Shown here: in pieces, positions 25,293 through 35,606 of the stretch
How the letters are laid out: the number at the start of each line of letters is the position of its first letter
Numbering within the stretch: position 1 is the first letter of the stretch
NCBI RefSeq assembly: GCF_900109465.1
Contig: NZ_FOAZ01000019.1
Span: 62,001 to 126,000, forward strand
Reading direction: 5' to 3'
Source: Streptacidiphilus jiangxiensis
Lineage (GTDB): Bacteria > Actinomycetota > Actinomycetes > Streptomycetales > Streptomycetaceae
Length of the DNA: 64,000 bases
Made by a program: the position numbers and the translations under genes
The notes under the pieces: model-generated
Seen by the model: only the letters and a program-made list of their open reading frames with translations
What the model was told of the DNA's origin: nothing
Database searches by the model: none

Positions 25293-26468
25293 TCAGTAGG
25301 ACTTGGGGAGCCCCAGGGTGTGCTGGGCGACGAAGTTCAGGATCATCTCCCGGCTGACCGGCGCGATCCGGCCCACCCGGACACCCGCGATCAGCGAGGC
25401 GAGCCCGTACTCGGACGCCAGACCGTTGCCGCCGAGCGTCTGCACGGCCTGGTCCACGGCCCGCACCGCGGCCTCGGCCGCCGCGTACTTGGCCATGTTC
25501 GCGGCCTCGCCAGCGCCGAAGTCGTCGCCCGCGTCGTAGAGGAACGCGGCCTTCTGCGTCATCAGCCGGGCGAGCTCCAGCTCGATGCGGACCTGCGCCA
25601 GCGGGTGCGCGATGCCCTGGTGCGCGCCGATCGGGTCCTTCCACACCGTGCGCTGCTTGGCGTAGTCGACGGCCCGGTCCAGCGCCAGGCGGGCCATGCC
25701 CGCCGAGTACGCGGCGGCCATGATGCGCTCGGGGTTGAGGCCCGCGAAGAGCTGGAGCAGGCCCGCGTCCTCGTCGCCGACCAGCGCGTCGGCGGGCAGG
25801 CGCACCTCGTCCAGGAAGAGCTGGAACTGCCGCTCGGGCAGGTGCAGCTCCATCTCGATCGGCTTGTACTCGAAGCCGGGCGTCTCGCGCGGCACGATGA
25901 ACAGGGCCGGCTTGAGCTTGCCGGTCTTCGCGTCCTCGGTGCGGCCGACCACGAGGGTGGCGTCGGCGGCGTCGACGCCGGAGATGAAGACCTTCTGGCC
26001 GCTGAGCACCCAGTCGGAGCCGTCGCGGCGCGCGGTGGTGGTGATCTTGTGGGAGTTGGAGCCGGCGTCGGGCTCGGTGATGCCGAAGGCCATCCGGCGG
26101 GTGCCGTCGGCGAAGCCGGGCAGCCACTCCTGCTTCTGGGCGTCGGTGCCGAAGCGGGCCAGGATGCTGCCGCAGATCGCCGGGGTGACGACCAGCATCA
26201 GCAGCGGGCAGCCGGCCGTGCCGAGCTCCTCCAGGACGATGGACAGCTCCTGGATGCCGGCGCCGCCGCCCCCGTACTGCTCGGGCAGGTTGACGCCGAG
26301 GAAGCCCAGCTTGCCCGCCTCGCGCCACAGTTCGTCGGCCGGGCGGTGCTCCTTGCCGCAGGCGATCAGGTAGTCGAGGCCGTAGCGGCTGCCCAGCGCC
26401 CTTACGGCGGCGCGCAGATCGCGGCGTTCCTCGGATTCGACGAAGGTGCTCTCGTACGTCGCGGTCAT
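25293..26468 (-). CDS. Acyl-CoA dehydrogenase (AtuD/citronellyl-CoA type candidate)
   Basis: 391 residues, standard ACAD length. FAD and substrate motifs include FGITEPDAGSNSHKI, SGQKVFISGVD and the C-terminal LGGNGLASEYGL. The context (AtuA-like protein and a biotin-dependent acyl-CoA carboxylase) suggests oxidation of a methyl-branched or isoprenoid acyl-CoA such as citronellyl-CoA, but the carboxylase and dehydrogenase would also fit leucine-type catabolism. The ATG at 26468 overlaps the carboxylase alpha stop (ATGA). Electrons would go to ETF, which is not encoded in the window. Confidence 0.85.
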   Translation of the reverse strand: MTATYESTFVESEERRDLRAAVRALGSRYGLDYLIACGKEHRPADELWREAGKLGFLGVNLPEQYGGGGAGIQELSIVLEELGTAGCPLLMLVVTPAICGSILARFGTDAQKQEWLPGFADGTRRMAFGITEPDAGSNSHKITTTARRDGSDWVLSGQKVFISGVDAADATLVVGRTEDAKTGKLKPALFIVPRETPGFEYKPIEMELHLPERQFQLFLDEVRLPADALVGDEDAGLLQLFAGLNPERIMAAAYSAGMARLALDRAVDYAKQRTVWKDPIGAHQGIAHPLAQVRIELELARLMTQKAAFLYDAGDDFGAGEAANMAKYAAAEAAVRAVDQAVQTLGGNGLASEYGLASLIAGVRVGRIAPVSREMILNFVAQHTLGLPKSY

Positions 26469-28438
26469 GGCTGCGAGGTCCCCTCCTGGTTCACGGTCGG
26501 CTCGGTGGTCTCGCCGATGACGGCGAGGAGCGCGCCGGTGTCGACCTGGTGGCCGACGGCCGCGCGAAGTTCGGTGACCACGCCGTCGGTCGGCGCGGTG
26601 ATGCGGTGCTGCATCTTCATCGCCTCCAGCCACAGCAGCGGCTGACCGGCGGTCACCACGTCGCCCACGGCCGCCTCGACGCGAACGACCGTGCCGGGCA
26701 TGGGCGCGAGCAGCGACCCGGCGGCGGTCTCGCGCTCCGGCTCGGGGAAGCGCGGCAGCACGGTGAGCGCGACGGCGCCGAGCGGCGAGTCGACGTGGAC
26801 GAGGGTCGCGCCGTACCGGGCGAGGCCGAAGGTGCGCTGCACGCCGTCCACGTCGAGGACGACGCGGTCCGGCTCGGCGCCGACGAGGGCGACGTCCGGG
26901 TGCGTCTCGGCCCGCAGGCCGTCGCGGGTGAGGCGGTAGCGGACCTCGTGCTCGACGCCGTCGTGGGCGTAGCGCTTGACCTGCGGGTGCGCGGCGACGT
27001 TGCGCCAACCGCCGCCGATCGGGGTCCGGTTCGCGGCGGCGTCGCCGAGCGCGGCGGCCAGCGCGGCGAGCGCGACGGCGTCCTTGTCGGCTGCGCCCTC
27101 GCCGGGGTGGCGGGTGAGGAAGGCGGTGTCGACGCGTCCGGCCAGGAACTCCGGGTGGCGCAGCACGCGCACGAGCAGGTCGCGGTTGGTGGTCAGGCCG
27201 TGCACGCGTGCCTTGGCGAGCGCGCCCGCGAGGCGGCGGGCGGCCTCGGCGCGGGTCGGCGCCCAGGCGATGACCTTGGCCAGCATGGAGTCGTAGTGGA
27301 CGCCCACCTCGCTGCCGCTGCCGACGCCCGCGTCCAGGCGGACCCCGGCCCGCTCTCCCGCACGCGGCGGCGCGAACTCGGCGGTGACGCCGGGGATGTC
27401 GAGCAGTTCGACGGTGCCGGTCTGCGGCTGCCAGTCGCGCGCCGGGTCCTCGGCGTAGAGGCGGACCTCGATCGCGTGCCCCTGGGGCGCGGGCGGCTCG
27501 GCCGACGGCAGCGCTCCGCCCTCGGCGACGAGGAGTTGGAGCGCGACGAGGTCGAGTCCGGTGACGCACTCGGTGACGGGGTGCTCGACCTGCAGGCGGG
27601 TGTTCATCTCCAGGAAGAAGAACCGCCCGTCCGGCGCGAGCAGGAACTCGGCCGTCCCGGCGCCGACGTAGCCGATCGCCCGGGCGGCGGCACGGGCCGC
27701 CTCGTGCAGGCTCGCGCGGGTCTCCTCGGCGAGCAGCGGCGCGGGGGCCTCCTCGACGACCTTCTGGTGCCGCCGCTGGATCGAGCAGTCGCGCTCCCCC
27801 ACGGCCCAGACGGTGCCGTGCGCGTCGGCCAGCAGCTGCACCTCGACGTGGCGGCCGGTCTCGACGTAGGGCTCGACGAACACCTCGTCGCTGCCGAACG
27901 CCGCCAGCGCCTCCTGCCGGGCCGTCGCCAACTCTGCCTCGAGCTGCGCGAGTTCCCGCACGACGCGCATGCCGCGGCCACCACCGCCCGCCGCCGCCTT
28001 GACCAGCAGCGGCAGGTCCGCGTCCGTCGGCTCCCCCGCGACGGAGAGGACGGGGACGCCGGCGGCGGCCATCAGCTCCTTGGCACGGGTCTTCACGCCC
28101 ATCGCGTCGATGGCGGCGGGCGGCGGGCCGATCCAGACGAGCCCGGCGTCGAGCACGGCCTGGGCGAACGCGGCGTTCTCGGAGAGGAAGCCGTAACCGG
28201 GGTGGACGGCGTCGGCGCCGGCCGCGCGGGCGGCGGCGATGACCAGGTCGGCGCGCAGGTAGGTGTCGGCGGGCGCGGCGCCGGGCAGCCGGACGGCGGC
28301 GTCGGCCTCGCGGACGAACGGCGCGTCCGCGTCGGCGTCGGAGAAGACGGCGACGGTGGCGACGCCGAGCTCGCGGCAGGTGCGGAAGATCCGCCGCGCG
28401 ATCTCGCCACGGTTGGCCACCAGCACGGATCCGATCAC
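26465..28438 (-). CDS. Biotin-dependent acyl-CoA carboxylase alpha subunit
   Basis: About 657 residues. The biotin carboxylase domain begins SVLVANRGEIARRI and has the ATP-grasp loop KAAAGGGGRGMR and the active-site region FLEMNTRLQVEHPVTE. A middle BT-like region follows, then a C-terminal biotinyl domain with EAMKMQ (biotinyl Lys about 608). It carboxylates biotin and passes it to the beta subunit encoded just upstream. Three GTG starts are possible (28477, 28468, 28438); 28438 is chosen because AGGGA is well placed and family members start at the VLVANRG strand. Confidence 0.88.
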   Translation of the reverse strand: MIGSVLVANRGEIARRIFRTCRELGVATVAVFSDADADAPFVREADAAVRLPGAAPADTYLRADLVIAAARAAGADAVHPGYGFLSENAAFAQAVLDAGLVWIGPPPAAIDAMGVKTRAKELMAAAGVPVLSVAGEPTDADLPLLVKAAAGGGGRGMRVVRELAQLEAELATARQEALAAFGSDEVFVEPYVETGRHVEVQLLADAHGTVWAVGERDCSIQRRHQKVVEEAPAPLLAEETRASLHEAARAAARAIGYVGAGTAEFLLAPDGRFFFLEMNTRLQVEHPVTECVTGLDLVALQLLVAEGGALPSAEPPAPQGHAIEVRLYAEDPARDWQPQTGTVELLDIPGVTAEFAPPRAGERAGVRLDAGVGSGSEVGVHYDSMLAKVIAWAPTRAEAARRLAGALAKARVHGLTTNRDLLVRVLRHPEFLAGRVDTAFLTRHPGEGAADKDAVALAALAAALGDAAANRTPIGGGWRNVAAHPQVKRYAHDGVEHEVRYRLTRDGLRAETHPDVALVGAEPDRVVLDVDGVQRTFGLARYGATLVHVDSPLGAVALTVLPRFPEPERETAAGSLLAPMPGTVVRVEAAVGDVVTAGQPLLWLEAMKMQHRITAPTDGVVTELRAAVGHQVDTGALLAVIGETTEPTVNQEGTSQP

Positions 28439-28473
28439 GGCGCTTCCCTGGGTGTAGTCGTCGGTCACGGCCC

Positions 28474-30075
28474 TCACATCCTGAAGATTCCGTAGCCGCG
28501 CGCACCCTCGACGGGCGCGCTGTGGATCGCGGAGAGCGACAGGCCCAGCACGGTGCGGGTGTCGCGCGGGTCGATCACGCCGTCGTCGTAGAGGCGGCCG
28601 GAGAGGAACATCGGCAGCGACTCCGCCTCGATCTGCTGCTCCACCATCGCGCGCAGACCGGCGTCGGCCTCCTCGTCGTAAGCCTGGCCGCGCGCCTGCG
28701 CGGAGGCGCGGGCGACGATGGAGAGCACGCCCGCGAGCTGCTGCGGGCCCATGACGGCCGACTTGGCGCTGGGCCAGGCGAAGAGGAAGCGCGGGTCGTA
28801 GGCACGGCCGCACATCCCGTAGTGCCCGGCGCCGTAGGAGGCACCGACGAGCAGGGACAGGTGCGGGACCTTGGAGTTGGAGACCGCGTTGATCATCATC
28901 GCGCCGTGCTTGATGATGCCGCCCTGCTCGTACTCCTTGCCGACCATGTAGCCGGTGGTGTTGTGCAGGAAGAGCAGCGGGATGTCGCGCTGGTTGGCCC
29001 ACTGGATGAACTGGGCCGCCTTCTGGGCCTCCTGGCTGAACAGCACGCCCTGTGCGTTGGCCAGGATCCCGACGGGGTAGCCGTGGATCCGGGCCCAACC
29101 CGTCACCAGGCTCGGGCCGTAGAGCGGCTTGACCTCGTCGAACTCCGAGCCGTCGACGATCCGGGCGATGACCTCGCGCGGGTCGAAGGGCTGGCGCAGG
29201 TCGCCGGGGACGATGCCGAGCAGCTCCTCCTCGTCGTACTTCGGCGGCTCGACCAGGCCGGCGGCCGGGCCGGGCCCCTGCTTGCGCCACTCCAGGCGGG
29301 CGACGATGCGGCGGGCGCGGTGGATCGCGTCGACCTCGTCGGCGGCGAAGTGGTCGGCGAGGCCGGAGACGCGGGCGTGCATCCGGGCGCCGCCGAGGGA
29401 CTCGTCGTCGCTCTCCTCGCCGGTCGCCATCTTCACCAGCGGCGGACCGCCGAGGAACACCTTGGACCGCTCGTCGATCATCACGACGTGGTCGGACATG
29501 CCGGGGACGTAAGCGCCACCGGCGGTGGAGTTGCCGAAGACGACGGCGACGGTCGGGATGCCGGCAGCGGAGAGCCGGGTCAGGTCGCGGAAGATCGCGC
29601 CGCCCGGGATGAAGATCTCCTTCTGGCTGGGCAGGTCCGCGCCGCCCGACTCGACCAGGCTGACCAGCGGCAGCCGGTTCTCCAGCGCGATCTGGTGGCA
29701 GCGCAGCGCCTTCTTCAGCGTCCACGGGTTGCTGGCGCCGCCGCGCACGGTCGGGTCGTTCGCGGTGATCAGGCACTCGGTGCCGGAGATCCGCCCGATG
29801 CCGGTCACCATGCCCGCGCCGACCGGGTACTCGCTGCCGAAGGCGGCGAGCGTGGACAGCTCCAGGAACGGGGTGTCCGGGTCGATCAGCAGCTCGACCC
29901 GCTCGCGGGCGAGGAGCTTGCCGCGGGCGCGGTGGCGGTCCACGTACTTGGGGCCGCCACCGGCGACCGCCTTGGCGTGCTCGGCGTCCAGCTCGGCGAG
30001 CTTGGCGAGCATCGCCTCGCGGCGCTCGCCGAACTCGGCGCCGCGCGGGTCGACGTCGGTGGTCAGGACGGTCAC
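28474..30075 (-). CDS. Acyl-CoA carboxylase beta subunit (carboxyltransferase)
   Basis: 533 residues. Both crotonase-fold halves are present: the N-terminal half with ITANDPTVRGGASNPWT, VESGGADLPSQ and GNSTAGGAYVPGM, and the C-terminal half with LANAQGVLFSQEAQKAAQFI and VGASYGAGHYGMCGRAYDPRF. The sequence is of the MccB/AtuC/LiuB type rather than PccB, consistent with methylcrotonyl- or geranyl-CoA carboxylation. The GTG at 30075 has a strong AAGGAGGGG site and overlaps the stop of the AtuA-like gene by four bases. An in-frame N-terminal extension would consist of Glu-Pro repeats and is rejected. Confidence 0.9.
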   Translation of the reverse strand: MTVLTTDVDPRGAEFGERREAMLAKLAELDAEHAKAVAGGGPKYVDRHRARGKLLARERVELLIDPDTPFLELSTLAAFGSEYPVGAGMVTGIGRISGTECLITANDPTVRGGASNPWTLKKALRCHQIALENRLPLVSLVESGGADLPSQKEIFIPGGAIFRDLTRLSAAGIPTVAVVFGNSTAGGAYVPGMSDHVVMIDERSKVFLGGPPLVKMATGEESDDESLGGARMHARVSGLADHFAADEVDAIHRARRIVARLEWRKQGPGPAAGLVEPPKYDEEELLGIVPGDLRQPFDPREVIARIVDGSEFDEVKPLYGPSLVTGWARIHGYPVGILANAQGVLFSQEAQKAAQFIQWANQRDIPLLFLHNTTGYMVGKEYEQGGIIKHGAMMINAVSNSKVPHLSLLVGASYGAGHYGMCGRAYDPRFLFAWPSAKSAVMGPQQLAGVLSIVARASAQARGQAYDEEADAGLRAMVEQQIEAESLPMFLSGRLYDDGVIDPRDTRTVLGLSLSAIHSAPVEGARGYGIFRM

Positions 30076-31847
30076 AGCCCCTCCTTCGAGGTCGAGTTCG
30101 AGTTCGGGTTCGGGTTCGGGTTCGGGTTCGGGTTGGCGTTCAACAGGGCTTCCGGGATGTCGAGACAACGGGAGCGCAGCCACTCACCGAGCGCCTTGGC
30201 CTGGGGGTCGAACCGGGCCCGCGAGGCGACGCCGTCGCCGAGGATGCCCTCGACGGTGAAGTTCAGTGCGCGCAGGTTCGGCAGCAGCGTGCGGGTGACA
30301 GTCAACTCGACTGCCTCCGGCAGGAGTTCCTTCAGGCGCGCGACGGTGAGGGTGTGCGCGAGCCAACGCCAGCCGTCCTCGCTGCGGGCCCAGACACCGA
30401 TGTTGGCGCTGCCCCCCTTGTCCCCGCTGCGTGCCCCGGCGACGGCGCCGAGCGGCGCGCGACGGGTGGGCGTCGGCCCGTCGAGCGGGTCCGGCAGTTC
30501 GGGGTCGGGCACCGTTTCGAGCGGGCGGCTCGCGGGCGCGGGCGCGATCTCGACGCAACTCCCGTCCGGCAGGAGCGCGGTGTGCCGCACGTCGGCCGGG
30601 TCGGCGGTGAGTGCCTCGAAGACGCCGTAGGGGCCGGGCTTCTGCGGCAGCCCGGCGACGTGGAAGCCGGGATAGCCGGCCAGCGCCAGCTCGACAGGCA
30701 CGGTCGCGGTCGCGCGGCGGACCAGCTTGGGGTCCTGGTCGCGGACGACCAGGCGCAGCAGTGCGCTGGCCTCCTCCTCGGTGGCGGCGTCCGGGTGGTC
30801 GGTGCGGGCCAGCGTCCAGTGCAGCTCGGCGGGTTGCTGCTTGTCGAGCGCGTCGGCAAGCTGAGCCTGCATCAACTCGGCCTTGGCGTCGACGTCCAGG
30901 CCGGTCAGCACGAAGACGGTCTCGGCGAGCCAGCCGCCGAGGCGGTTGACGCCCACCTTCAGTGTCGGCGGCGGAGCCTCGCCGCGCACGCCGCTGATCC
31001 GGACCCGGTCCGGGCCGTCCCCCTCCAGGCGGATCGTGTCGAGGCGGGTGGTCACGTCCGGCCCGGCGTAGCGGGCGGGGCCGGTCTCGTAGAGGAGTTG
31101 GGCGGTGACGGTCTCCACGGTGACGGCGCCGCCGGTGCCGTCGTGCTTGGTGATGACCGCGCTGCCGTCGGGGTGGATCTCGGCGAGCGGGAAGCCCGGG
31201 TGCAGCCGCGCGGCGGGCGACAGCTCGTGGAAGAAGGAGAAGTTGCCGCCGGTCGCCTGCGTGCCGCACTCGAGCACGTGCCCTGCGGCGACGGCTCCGG
31301 CCAGTCGGTCCCAGTCGTCCCGCGCCCAGCCGAAGTGCGCGGCCGCGGTGCCGCTGACGAGTGCGGCGTCGGTGACCCGGCCGGTGACCACGACGTCCGC
31401 ACCCGCGTCCAGACAGGCGGTGATCCCCCACCCGCCGAGGTACGCGTTGGCGGCCAACACCCCGGGGCGCTGCGCCCGGAACGCCGCCAGCACGTCGTCA
31501 CCCTCGACGTGCGCGATCCGCGCCTGCCCGAGCCCGAGCGTGGCAGCGAGCTCCCGCAGCCTCTCGGCCAGCCCGGCCGGGTTGAGCCCGCCCGCGTTGA
31601 CGACGATCCGCACCCCGCGGTCGAGGGCGAGGCCGAGGCACTCCTCCATCTGCCGCAGGAAGGTCTTGGCGTAGCCGAGCGAGGGGTCCGTCATGCGCTC
31701 GCGGCCGAGGATCAGCATGGTCAGCTCGGCGAGGTAGTCGCCGGTCAGCAGGTCCAGCGGCCCGCCGGTCAGCATCTCCCGCACGGCGTCGAACCGGTCG
31801 CCGTAGAACCCGGACGCGTTCCCGACCCGCAGGATCGATTCGGACAC
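30072..31847 (-). CDS. AtuA-like protein (DUF1446 plus C-terminal AtuA domain)
   Basis: 591 residues. The N-terminal DUF1446 region (to about residue 450) begins LRVGNASGFYGDRFDA and has RIVVNAGGLNP, VVVTGRVTDAALV and TQATGGNFSFFHE. A C-terminal ferredoxin-like-fold domain contains GARSGDKGGSANIGVW. In Pseudomonas the atu genes serve acyclic terpene (citronellol, geraniol) breakdown, where AtuA is needed but its reaction is not settled. The chain ends with an (Asn-Pro)n tail encoded by a hexanucleotide repeat. The GTG at 31847 follows GAAGGGGCAGAG. It is the first gene of a five-gene operon ending with TetR. Confidence 0.85.
   Translation of the reverse strand: MSESILRVGNASGFYGDRFDAVREMLTGGPLDLLTGDYLAELTMLILGRERMTDPSLGYAKTFLRQMEECLGLALDRGVRIVVNAGGLNPAGLAERLRELAATLGLGQARIAHVEGDDVLAAFRAQRPGVLAANAYLGGWGITACLDAGADVVVTGRVTDAALVSGTAAAHFGWARDDWDRLAGAVAAGHVLECGTQATGGNFSFFHELSPAARLHPGFPLAEIHPDGSAVITKHDGTGGAVTVETVTAQLLYETGPARYAGPDVTTRLDTIRLEGDGPDRVRISGVRGEAPPPTLKVGVNRLGGWLAETVFVLTGLDVDAKAELMQAQLADALDKQQPAELHWTLARTDHPDAATEEEASALLRLVVRDQDPKLVRRATATVPVELALAGYPGFHVAGLPQKPGPYGVFEALTADPADVRHTALLPDGSCVEIAPAPASRPLETVPDPELPDPLDGPTPTRRAPLGAVAGARSGDKGGSANIGVWARSEDGWRWLAHTLTVARLKELLPEAVELTVTRTLLPNLRALNFTVEGILGDGVASRARFDPQAKALGEWLRSRCLDIPEALLNANPNPNPNPNPNSNSTSKEGL
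30097..30132 (+). repeat. TTCGGG hexanucleotide tandem repeat in the AtuA-like gene
   Basis: Six units of TTCGGG (the first TTCGAG) encode the alternating Asn-Pro tail of the AtuA-like protein on the minus strand. Length changes by whole units would keep the frame. The plus strand has five GGG runs spaced by TTC, which could form a quadruplex. Confidence 0.9.
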
Positions 31848-31921
31848 CTCTGCCCCTTCCGGCCAGCCCACCCGACAGCTCGGGCGCGCGCTGCGCCCAG
31901 CCTGGCAGCAGGGCCAGAAAC

Positions 31922-31943
31922 AATCAAGCGTGCTTGCTTGATT
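31922..31943. promoter_or_regulatory. Candidate TetR operator for the atu-like operon
   Basis: AATCAAGC-N6-GCTTGATT is a perfect 8-bp inverted repeat, and a nested CAAGC-GT-GCTTG overlaps it. It lies between the AtuA-like gene (start 31847) and the divergent ICL/PEP-mutase gene (start 32037), 75 and 94 bp from the two starts. The terminal TetR gene of the operon is the obvious candidate binder. Confidence 0.6.
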
Positions 31944-32036
31944 TGTTGCTTGCATGACGTGCTCCGCTGCGACACGCGGACGGTGATGTCCGATTTCCGC
32001 CAGCAGGGGTGCCCGGTGGGCGGTTGAGTGGATCCC

Positions 32037-32864
32037 ATGACTTCACAGCAGGACCTCGCCCAACTGTTCCGCTCCCTGCACACCCCCGGCTCGCCGCTGC
32101 TGCTGGCCAACGCCTGGGACCTCGCCAGCGCCCGGCTCGTCGCCGACGCAGGAGCCCGCGCGCTCGCCACGACGAGCGCCGGCGTGGCCTGGGGCCTCGG
32201 CACCGCCGACGGCAACCAGGTCGACGTGGACCAGGTGGTCGCCCTGGTCACCCGGATCGCGGCCGCGGTGGACGTGCCCGTCAGCGCCGACATCGAGAGC
32301 GGCTTCGGCGCGGACCCCGCGGGCGTGGCCGGGACCGTCACCCGGATCGTGGCGGCGGGCGCGGTCGGCGTCAACATCGAGGACGCCCACAGCGAGCCCG
32401 TCTCCCCGCTCCGCCCGACCGCCGAGCAGGCCGCACGCATCGCCGCCGCGCGGGCCGCGGCGGACGCGAGCGGCGTCCCGCTCTTCGTCAACGCCCGCGT
32501 CGACACCTACCTGCTGGGCGTCGGCGACCCGGCCACGCGCCTGCGCGAGACGCTCACCCGGGCCCGCGCCTACGTCGACGCGGGCGCGGACGGCGTGTTC
32601 GTTCCCGGCGTCACCGAGCTCGCGGTCGTCGCGGAGCTGGCGGAGGCCATCGACGCCCCGCTCAACGTCCTGGCCGGCCCGGGCGCGCCGAGCGCGGCGG
32701 AGCTCGCGAAGGCGGGCGCGGCGCGGATCTCGCTCGGCTCGTCGATGGCCTCCGCGGCGTACGGCGTCGTGCAGCGGGCCACCCGCGAGCTGCTCACGTC
32801 GGGGACGTACGAGGCGATTGCCGACGGGGTCGGCTACGGGGAGCTCAACGCGCTCATGCAGTAG
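32037..32864 (+). CDS. Isocitrate lyase/PEP mutase family protein
   Basis: 275 residues, TIM barrel of the ICL/PEPM superfamily. It has LLANAWDLASARLV near the start, the Mg-binding ADIESGFG (about residues 84-91), the acidic VNIEDAHSE (about 112-120) and FVNARVDTYL. The KKCGH signature of true isocitrate lyases is absent, so it is one of the broad family of 2-methylisocitrate-lyase-like or oxaloacetate-hydrolase-like enzymes. It is divergent from the atu-like operon over the shared palindrome at 31922-31943 and could dispose of a C4-C5 acid from that pathway (inference). Confidence 0.85.
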   Translation: MTSQQDLAQLFRSLHTPGSPLLLANAWDLASARLVADAGARALATTSAGVAWGLGTADGNQVDVDQVVALVTRIAAAVDVPVSADIESGFGADPAGVAGTVTRIVAAGAVGVNIEDAHSEPVSPLRPTAEQAARIAAARAAADASGVPLFVNARVDTYLLGVGDPATRLRETLTRARAYVDAGADGVFVPGVTELAVVAELAEAIDAPLNVLAGPGAPSAAELAKAGAARISLGSSMASAAYGVVQRATRELLTSGTYEAIADGVGYGELNALMQ

Positions 32865-33007
32865 TTGCACCATCCGGGGGCGCGAGGAACTGCGCGACAA
32901 GCCACCGACGAGCAGATGGTCCGGGACGCACAGGGCCATCCGCACGCCGGTGGTTGCTCGTGCCCCGCGGCGGAGCCGCAGATCAACAGAGCCTCGCGCC
33001 CCCGGTT
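32864..33007. repeat. Intergenic inverted repeat, copy D (long type)
   Basis: It starts with GTTGCACCATCC and GGGGGCGCGAGGAACTGCGC. The right half has CGGTGGTTGCTCGTGCCC, the GCGGCGGAGCCGC hairpin and GAGCCTCGCGCCCCCGGTTTCAG. The final TCA is the stop codon of the FadA5-like gene. It fills a convergent gap. Confidence 0.85.
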
Positions 33008-34219
<1,212 letters not shown>

Positions 34220-34276
34220 GTTCTGCGGACCTTTGTATGCGGAGCCAGACCCCCCGCGCAAGGCCCTTGCATCCAC

Positions 34277-34290
34277 TAGAACGTGTTACT
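34277..34290. promoter_or_regulatory. KstR-like box upstream of cyp125
   Basis: TAGAACGTGTTACT differs from TnnAACnnGTTnnA only at the last base. It lies 71-84 bp before the cyp125 start and 16 bp before the CTGAC-N5-GTCAG palindrome. Confidence 0.6.
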
Positions 34291-34305
34291 ACCGTCGAGT
34301 GGATA

Positions 34306-34322
34306 TCTGACACTCCGTCAGA
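34306..34322. promoter_or_regulatory. Palindrome CTGAC-N5-GTCAG (second operator class, copy 3)
   Basis: TCTGACACTCCGTCAGA is a perfect inverted repeat 38 bp before cyp125. It differs at only one base from the corresponding 17 bases (9112-9128) before the F420 oxidoreductase gene. Confidence 0.6.
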
Positions 34323-34360
34323 GTCACTCCACATCCCAGGCGCCCCTCAGGAGGCCCGCG

Positions 34361-35593
34361 ATGTCCTGTCCGGTCCTGCCCGACGGATTCGACCCGACCG
34401 ATCCGGAACTGAACGCGCACGGCGTGCCGCTGCCCGAGTTCGCCGTGCTGCGACGCACCGCGCCGGTCTGCTGGATCCCGCAGGCAGACGGGACGAGCGG
34501 CTTCGACGACGGCGGCTACTGGGCGGTGACCCGCCACGCCGACGTGCGCGAGGTCTCCACCCACCCGGAGACCTTCTCCTCGCAGGCCAAGACCGCGATC
34601 ATCCGCTTCCACCCGTCGATCGAACCGTCCGCGATCGACGGCCAGAAGCTGATCATGCTGAACATGGACCCACCGGAGCACACGAGACTCCGCTCCATCG
34701 TCCAGCGCGGCTTCACCCCCCGCGCCATCAACGCGCTCCAGGACGCCCTGCGCGACCGCGCCGAGCGGATCGTCCACGCGGCGGTCAAGGAGGGCACCGG
34801 CGACTTCGTCACCGACGTCGCCTGCGAGCTGCCGCTGCAGGCGATCGCCGAGCTGATCGGTATCCCGCAGAGCGACCGCAGCAAGATCTTCCACTGGACC
34901 AACACCATGGTCGGCTACGACGATCCCGAGCTCGCGCTCACCCAGCAGATGGGGATGCAGTCGGCCGTCGAGCTGATGAGCTACGCCATGGGCATGGCCG
35001 AGGAGCGCAAGGCCTGCCCGGCCGAGGACATCGTCACCAAACTGGTCAACGCCTCCGGTCAGGGCAACCTCAGCAGCGACGAGTTCGGCTTCTTCGTCCT
35101 GGTGCTGGCCGTGGCCGGCAACGAGACCACCCGCAACGCGACCAGCCACGGCATGCACGCGATGCTGACGCATCCCGAGCAGTGGGAGCTGTACAAGGAG
35201 CGCCGGCCGCAGACCGCGGCGGACGAGATCGTCCGCTGGGCCACGCCGGTCATCTCCTTCCAGCGCACGGCCACGCAGGACGTGGAGCTCGGCGGTGCGG
35301 AGATCAAGGCCGGGCAGCGGGTCGGCATCTTCTACGCCTCGGCCAACAACGACGAGGACGTCTTCGACCGCCCCGACCGATTCGACATCCTCCGCGACCC
35401 CAACCCCCACCTGGGCTTCGGGGGCGGCGGCCCGCACTTCTGCCTCGGCGCGAACCTCGCGCGGCTCGAGATCGACCTCATCTTCAACGCGATCGCCGAC
35501 GCGATGCCGAACATCCGCCTGAACGGCGAGCCGAACCGGCTGCGCTCGCCATGGCTGAACGGGATCAAACGGATGGATGTGCAGTACCAGTAG
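34361..35593 (+). CDS. cyp125: Cytochrome P450 CYP125 (steroid C26 monooxygenase)
   Basis: 410 residues. The I-helix AGNETTRN is at about 252-259, E289-x-x-R292 is in DEIVRWATP, and the haem ligand is Cys361 in FGGGGPHFCLGANLAR. Extended identity to mycobacterial CYP125A1 is evident, for example LIMLNMDPPEHTRLR, ACELPLQAIAELIG-like ELPLQAIAELIGIPQ, and the C-terminal RLRSPWLNGIK. CYP125 oxidises the terminal methyl (C26) of cholesterol or cholestenone, starting side-chain degradation. It needs a ferredoxin and a reductase; the ferredoxin at 15271 is a candidate. The ATG at 34361 follows CAGGAGGCCCGCG. It is divergent from the FadA5-like gene. Confidence 0.92.
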   Translation: MSCPVLPDGFDPTDPELNAHGVPLPEFAVLRRTAPVCWIPQADGTSGFDDGGYWAVTRHADVREVSTHPETFSSQAKTAIIRFHPSIEPSAIDGQKLIMLNMDPPEHTRLRSIVQRGFTPRAINALQDALRDRAERIVHAAVKEGTGDFVTDVACELPLQAIAELIGIPQSDRSKIFHWTNTMVGYDDPELALTQQMGMQSAVELMSYAMGMAEERKACPAEDIVTKLVNASGQGNLSSDEFGFFVLVLAVAGNETTRNATSHGMHAMLTHPEQWELYKERRPQTAADEIVRWATPVISFQRTATQDVELGGAEIKAGQRVGIFYASANNDEDVFDRPDRFDILRDPNPHLGFGGGGPHFCLGANLARLEIDLIFNAIADAMPNIRLNGEPNRLRSPWLNGIKRMDVQYQ

Positions 35594-35606
35594 CTGCACT
35601 CCCCCC

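Noticed and set aside
30076-30183. N-terminal extension of the carboxylase beta subunit with Glu-Pro repeats (start at 30183)
   Set aside because: It is read from the AtuA gene's hexamer repeat in another frame; the GTG at 30075 has a strong ribosome site and overlaps the AtuA stop.
31922-31943. KstR2 site (AnCAAGnnCTTGnT)
   Set aside because: The spacing between the CAAG and CTTG halves is four, not two, and no KstR2-type ring-degradation genes are present.
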